From JAFAGX01 sp035622175 (GTDB taxonomy: Bacteria; Acidobacteriota; Terriglobia; Terriglobales; Acidobacteriaceae): DNA of 48,748 nt. The stretch's first letter is position 1, and each line of letters starts with the position of its first letter. Under the pieces are notes generated by a model. That model was not told the origin of the DNA, ran no database searches, and was given only the letters and a program-made list of their open reading frames with translations. The stretch lies in the NCBI GenBank assembly GCA_035622175.1, contig DASPVV010000203.1, positions 1-48,748 of the forward strand, read 5' to 3'. Below, piece by piece: positions 44,521 to 48,748 of the stretch. Made by a program: the position numbers and the translations under genes.

Positions 44521-45204
44521 TCAGGATTGCGCCCCGGTTTTCGCTGACCGCTTGCGTTCGTGGCGCATGCTTCGCCCCTCGACCAAATGGAACAACTCCT
44601 CCCCCAGATTCTTGGCATGATCTCCAGCCCGTTCGAACGCCTGCGCCATGAGCAATAAGCTGGTGCTGTAGTCGAAGCTGCAATCTTTACTTTCCAGGTG
44701 GCGGCGGAACACAGCGTGACACACGTGATCAATTTCCGAATCGGTCTTCATGACCCAGTTGGCGGGTTCCAGGTCGCGCTTCACAAAGCCTTGGTGAATG
44801 TTCTCCAGCATTTTTTCCAGGATCTCCGCCATGGCGATCAAGTCGCGCCGGTCGTCTTTGAGCAGGCGCCCGGTTAAGTGCCGTAGACGCTGGGTAACCG
44901 ACCAGGTCAGATCGCCAATGCGCTCAAGATCAATAATGAACTTGAGACAGGCGAGTAATTCACGCGCTTCGACCTCGCTCACCTGGGTGATCGCGCTGGT
45001 GATCTCCTGGTCAATTTCGCGTTCCATGCGGTCCAGCTCCTTCTCGCAATCCTTCACCGCGATGAACGCCATGTTGGAGGAATTCTGAAGAAAATCGCGC
45101 AGATTGAAGGCGGCATCCTTGGCCACCAGGCAGGATTGCTCGACCAGGCCGGTCATCTCCCGGGTGGACTCTAGGTCCGCGACCGACTTACCCTTCGTGG
45201 CCAT
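44521..45204 (-). CDS. PhoU-like phosphate-signalling protein
   Basis: All-helical protein of 227 residues with two PhoU repeats. Metal-binding-like motifs are ELDRMEREIDQEITSAI and KTDSEIDHVCHAVFRRHLES, each with the E(D)-x3-D pattern that coordinates iron clusters in PhoU; helices ELLACLKFIIDLERIGDLTW and LLLMAQAFERAGDHAKNLGE are the characteristic second halves. PhoU negatively regulates the PstSCAB transporter and PhoR; those genes are not in the window. The start ATG 45204 opens a polar N-terminus (MATKGKSVADLEST); 85 extra in-frame codons upstream are not homologous. Divergent from the MerR-TPR gene. Confidence 0.88.
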   Translation of the reverse strand: MATKGKSVADLESTREMTGLVEQSCLVAKDAAFNLRDFLQNSSNMAFIAVKDCEKELDRMEREIDQEITSAITQVSEVEARELLACLKFIIDLERIGDLTWSVTQRLRHLTGRLLKDDRRDLIAMAEILEKMLENIHQGFVKRDLEPANWVMKTDSEIDHVCHAVFRRHLESKDCSFDYSTSLLLMAQAFERAGDHAKNLGEELFHLVEGRSMRHERKRSAKTGAQS

Positions 45205-45412
45205 CGAACACGATGATAGCAAACATTGCCTGGGAGCCTGGACAAATTGCAAAGTCTGTCGATAACCGGGACGGATGCGAGCCATGGCCGCACCAGGTTG
45301 CCGTTCCTGGTACGGGTAAGCGGCCGGGAGCCTTATTTCCACGGATTTCCACCATTTCCACTTGCGTACACAAAAGCTTCTGGATAATGTTGACAAAACG
45401 GTTACCAACGCA

Positions 45413-46300
45413 GTGCAGCGATACAGTCGAGCAGATCTGGTCCGGATCTTGCGGCTCACCCCGCGCCAGCTGGCTGCGTGGGAAAGGGCTGGCCTGGTTC
45501 CCGTAGCGCAGAGCTACTCTTTCTTTGATCTGCTGCAAATCAAGAAGGTACGGGACTTATGTGCGCGCAAGGTTCGCCCGGCGGTGATCCGCCAGTCCCT
45601 TGCCGCCATGCAAAAGCAGGCAGCGGGGATGGAAAACCCCTTGCTTGAGGCGGGAACGTTCACCACCGGACACCGGGTCGCCTTTCGTCATGATGGCAAG
45701 GTGCTCGAACCCATCACCGGACAATTCATGTTCGATTTTGTTCCCTCCGACAATGTGGTTCCGTCGACGCCGGTTTCAATCTGCGGAGCCAAGGTCGAAC
45801 CCAAGGACGTGGCTGAACTTTTCTCTCGGGGCATCGCTCTTGAGGAGAATGCCGCCACCCAGACGCAAGCGATGGCGGTCTATCAGATGGTGCTCGAGCT
45901 CGATCCCGAACATGCCGCTGCCCACATCAACCTGGGCACGCTTTGCTACAACCGTCAGGATTATGGTCTGGCGGAAAAGCATTACCGCATCGCAATCAGC
46001 ATCGACGCCCGCTACGCGTTGGCGTATTTCGATCTGGGCAACGTACTCGACGAGACCGGACGGGTGAGCGAAGCCATCCAGGCTTATAACAGCGCGCTGC
46101 AGCTGGCACCCACCTATGGCGACGCTCACTATAATCTGGCGCTGGCCTACGAAAAGATTCGAGAACCGCGGAAGGCGCTGAAACACTGGCGAGCGTACAC
46201 CAAGCTCGACGCCAGCGGCCCTTGGGCGATTCATGCGCGCAATCAGATCAAACGAATCCTCCAGGCTGACGGCTTGAAGTTGGTCTCGAGCCACCACTGA
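45413..46300 (+). CDS. MerR-type helix-turn-helix protein fused to TPR repeats
   Basis: About 295 residues. The N-terminus is a MerR-like DNA-binding domain (YSRADLVRILRLTPRQLAAW, then ERAGLVPVAQSYSFFDLLQI), and the C-terminal half (about 130-285) has at least four TPR units (HAAAHINLGTLCYNRQDYGL, ALAYFDLGNVLDETGRVSEA, GDAHYNLALAYEKIREPRKA). A DNA-binding domain joined to TPR scaffolds suggests a regulator activated through protein contacts. GTG 45413 is preferred: a promoter TTGCGT/17/TAATGT (45362-45390) ends just before it and the domain begins there. The upstream TTG 45362, adding 17 residues, is the alternative. The fusion recurs in Acidobacteriota; function not established here. Confidence 0.83.
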   Translation: MQRYSRADLVRILRLTPRQLAAWERAGLVPVAQSYSFFDLLQIKKVRDLCARKVRPAVIRQSLAAMQKQAAGMENPLLEAGTFTTGHRVAFRHDGKVLEPITGQFMFDFVPSDNVVPSTPVSICGAKVEPKDVAELFSRGIALEENAATQTQAMAVYQMVLELDPEHAAAHINLGTLCYNRQDYGLAEKHYRIAISIDARYALAYFDLGNVLDETGRVSEAIQAYNSALQLAPTYGDAHYNLALAYEKIREPRKALKHWRAYTKLDASGPWAIHARNQIKRILQADGLKLVSSHH

Positions 46301-46470
46301 AGCTCGCAGCCCTTTCCGTGCGGGAGCAACCCTGCCGGAGCGCCGGGTGCACTCCTTGACGGATGGCCAACCGGCGTTCGGTGCCGAGGGACGTATCCGC
46401 AAAGGCTGCCTTGCACGAGTCGGCCTTTCAAACCGGAGCTGCGAGCGGCGCTTCGGAGAACCTAGCGTGG

Positions 46471-48717
46471 TTAAGGTCGGGTATGCTTCGATCCCGCCCC
46501 AATCGTGCCTCTGACCACCATCACGGATGCGGCCGGCAAGCTATAGGAAGCGCCACTCGCGGCGGTCTGCTTGCTGTGAGCGATGGGACCATCGGGATCG
46601 GCGTTGCCCGGGAAATAGGCCACGACGGGCCACTCGGTTGGATTCTCGGCGTGTCCCTCGAAGCGGGTCTTCGCGGGATGCCATTGGTATTGGGCGCTGC
46701 CAAAAGTCGCGATCTCAACCGGACCCACAAAAGACCTGGTCCCCTCGGTGGTCTCGTCCTGAAACGAGATTTCGAGGCTGTGGGCGTTTTGCTGATCGCG
46801 ATTGACGACCATCACCGACCACTGGCCATCCGGACGCTTCACCGCGTAGGCAGTTACCAGCTCGTGGCCGGCGCCGTCCTCAATATCGCTCTTGGCGGGG
46901 AAGACCAGATGTTCGCCAGCCCCCGGTTCGACCCACTCCAGGTTGATGAGCTGAGCGGTGAAAAATTGCGCGAGCGGCTGCTGAATCTGGTATCCCGGAC
47001 CGACGGTGAACATACCGAAGGTTCCGGGAGAATCGTTGCAGCCGTGCTCCATGAACAGAGGCAGATAATGAAAGTAATAGACCCCGTTTCCACCGGCGTT
47101 CAGGAATGACCCGACGTAATCCGCCAGCCAAATTCCGGCGAACAGGTCCATGTAGGTTTCGCTGGCAGAAGAAGACAGATTCGATTCGGTGATGAACATG
47201 GGTACGTCGGCAGGCACGCCGTCCTCGCGCCAAACCTGCATGATGTGGTTGACCAGGTCGGGTTCGTCGTACAGGCTGCCCCAGGGAATCCGGCAGGGAT
47301 CGTACGGGTAGTGCTCGAAGGAAAAGAATGCGAGATCGCCCAGGCGACCGTGCTGCTTCAGGTAATCGATCAAGCGACCGAGCCAGGACACTTTTCCTTT
47401 CGCGTCCGGCCAGACTTCAATATCTTTGTTGACTCCCTGAAAGGCCGGCCCACCCAACTTCAGCGAAGGATCGACGTGATGCAGCGCGGTCGCCCACTGG
47501 AGATAAAGCGCCGCGTAGTCCTCCGGCTGCATGTACTGACCGTCGGCTTCCTCGCCCATCTCGATGTAGGAGATCGGATACTGGCGCGCCTTCAGGTAGG
47601 AAATCTCCGCGGCCGCGTTCTCGGGAGTATCGTAGAGCAGCGCAACCGGCACCATGGCAGGCAGTCCGCGGGTCACGCCGCTCGTGAAGAACAGATCGAA
47701 TCCTACCTGTGCCTGACGCGTCGAAAGTAGGTCGCTCGGTTCGTGCCAGGGATCGACCGAAGAGCAATAGGTCGTGGTTTGTTCCTGGTCCGGGGTGTGC
47801 CGAACCACGTCGTGAAAGCCGCCATCGGGTGTGGTCGTGCCCACATAGAGCTCGCCAATGGCATACCCTACACAATTTCTCGGATCGGCCGGACCATGGG
47901 AGTCGCAGGTATTGGACGATTCCGTCATGCGAATTCGCAGATAGCGAACGGCGGCCGGCGCCGAGCTCAAACGCAGGGTCTCGATCCCGCCCTTCCCCGC
48001 GGTCACCTCGCCATGGGGGAAGGTTTCCCACACGCCTCGCGTCGGAGCCTGCATGGGGTCTTCCCCAGTCCAATACTGGACCGCGTAATGGGTGGCGTAG
48101 GGCTCCTGCCAGTGGATGCGGAGGCTGTCCACCTCCTGGGTTTGGGCCAGGTCAAGGACGACCCATTGTGGGTGGAGCGCGTCGCTCTCCCCGGTGAATC
48201 GCTCGCTCAGGTAAGGGTTGCTTTTCCAGTAAGTGTTCACGTCGCCGTCGGTGAGCCGGGAAAAGCCGGAGTTGCCAGTGCCGTCGTTGCGGGTGAAGCC
48301 GCGGTGCGGGAGGGCGTATCCATAGGAATAACGAATCGGGTCTGAGGGAACCGCCGCACCGGTGAAATAACCCTTGCCCGTCGGATCACTCCAGGTTCCC
48401 TGCGGATTCCAGTGCCACGCTTCGACCGCCAACTCGGTATTCTGACGGTACGTAACCGGCTGCCAGCCGGAACGGAACACCGCTTCGAGGACGCTGGGAG
48501 TGAGATCTTTATCGATCGCTTCCGTGGGAATGCGATCGACCCCTGCACCCAAAGTTTGATTCGGCACGAAGCGATTGGTGGCATGCGAAGGCGTCATGTC
48601 GACCCAGACCGTTTGTCCATCCGCCAGTAAAGAAAATAACGCCAGGGAGAATCGAACCACGCTTCGAACCCATGCCCATCTCTTCAAGCACACCCCCCTA
48701 TTCCAGGCTGGAGCCAT
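46471..48717 (-). CDS. Secreted glycoside hydrolase-like protein with discoidin (F5/8 type C) domain
   Basis: Large exported protein of about 748 residues. Its signal region (KRWAWVRSVVRFSLALFSLL) starts a little after the ATG at 48717; a TTG at 48687 directly before this segment, preceded by a G-rich tract, is a credible alternative start. A discoidin-like jelly roll lies at about 145-285 (GFSRLTDGDVNTYWKSNPYL, VLDLAQTQEVDSLRIHWQEP, RYLRIRMTE). The C-terminal half is a TIM-barrel type of clan GH-A: YIEMGEEADGQYMQPEDYA carries the likely acid/base Glu, and VPMFITESNLSS the likely nucleophile Glu, as in GH30/39/44-like enzymes. A final beta domain (ASYSLPAASVMVVRG) is typical for the same. Substrate unknown. 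Confidence 0.85.
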   Translation of the reverse strand: MAPAWNRGVCLKRWAWVRSVVRFSLALFSLLADGQTVWVDMTPSHATNRFVPNQTLGAGVDRIPTEAIDKDLTPSVLEAVFRSGWQPVTYRQNTELAVEAWHWNPQGTWSDPTGKGYFTGAAVPSDPIRYSYGYALPHRGFTRNDGTGNSGFSRLTDGDVNTYWKSNPYLSERFTGESDALHPQWVVLDLAQTQEVDSLRIHWQEPYATHYAVQYWTGEDPMQAPTRGVWETFPHGEVTAGKGGIETLRLSSAPAAVRYLRIRMTESSNTCDSHGPADPRNCVGYAIGELYVGTTTPDGGFHDVVRHTPDQEQTTTYCSSVDPWHEPSDLLSTRQAQVGFDLFFTSGVTRGLPAMVPVALLYDTPENAAAEISYLKARQYPISYIEMGEEADGQYMQPEDYAALYLQWATALHHVDPSLKLGGPAFQGVNKDIEVWPDAKGKVSWLGRLIDYLKQHGRLGDLAFFSFEHYPYDPCRIPWGSLYDEPDLVNHIMQVWREDGVPADVPMFITESNLSSSASETYMDLFAGIWLADYVGSFLNAGGNGVYYFHYLPLFMEHGCNDSPGTFGMFTVGPGYQIQQPLAQFFTAQLINLEWVEPGAGEHLVFPAKSDIEDGAGHELVTAYAVKRPDGQWSVMVVNRDQQNAHSLEISFQDETTEGTRSFVGPVEIATFGSAQYQWHPAKTRFEGHAENPTEWPVVAYFPGNADPDGPIAHSKQTAASGASYSLPAASVMVVRGTIGAGSKHTRP

Positions 48718-48748
48718 ACAGTGTAGTTGGGAGTACGCGGATTGAGTA

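Overview
The window looks like a chromosomal segment of an Acidobacteriota species. The indicators are a very large TonB-dependent receptor with an N-terminal carboxypeptidase-like domain, a PadR regulator paired with a two-module FtsX/MacB-type permease of the acidobacterial duplicated orphan permease (ADOP) kind, a fused aroDE gene, a MerR-TPR fusion protein, an orphan GvpL/GvpF protein, and uniformly high GC. This assignment is inference from gene content; no rRNA or tRNA gene was recognised.

Layout. 1-2.5 kb (minus): cell-wall genes, namely an AMIN-type N-acetylmuramoyl-L-alanine amidase cut by the window edge and a lytic transglycosylase. 2.6-6.6 kb: a lone Rieske oxygenase, a frameshifted GlxA-type AraC regulator, an unexplained 0.55 kb block and a secreted S41 protease. 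6.6-9.7 kb (minus): padR plus the ADOP permease, with a palindrome inside the promoter. 9.8-24.1 kb: a sugar-acquisition and oxidation locus. It holds a TonB receptor, a secreted RhaM-like mutarotase, a Tat-exported beta-helix protein, a secreted LamG protein, a FadR-family repressor, and an operon of LgoD-like Zn dehydrogenase, SSS symporter, L-galactose-dehydrogenase-like AKR and COG3618 lactonase. 24.1-48.7 kb: mostly housekeeping genes, including alaS, recX, a STAS protein, pilT, ilvE, a LysM/glycoside-hydrolase-like protein, a ClpB-like ATPase, an ERCC4 nuclease, mglA, trmJ, pgsA, amrA, aroDE, gvpL/F, an M28 peptidase, a DksA-type protein, a PhoU-like protein and a MerR-TPR protein. A discoidin-bearing glycosidase-like protein closes the window.

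The central observation is that the sugar locus appears to be one regulon. Near-identical short palindromes (TTGG-N5-CCAA type, matching the TGGT-N3-ACCA form of FadR-family operators) lie just downstream of the -10 element of four separate promoters: the TonB receptor, the beta-helix/mutarotase pair, the LamG protein and the dehydrogenase operon. The enzyme set AKR, lactonase and LgoD-like dehydrogenase, with no dehydratase, fits an L-galactose to L-galactonolactone to L-galactonate to D-tagaturonate route better than a classical L-fucose route. The outer-membrane receptor, secreted polysaccharide-active-looking proteins and periplasmic mutarotase would supply the sugar. Further signals are a possible c-di-AMP riboswitch before the LysM protein and a structured RNA-like stretch with a terminator before the M28 peptidase.
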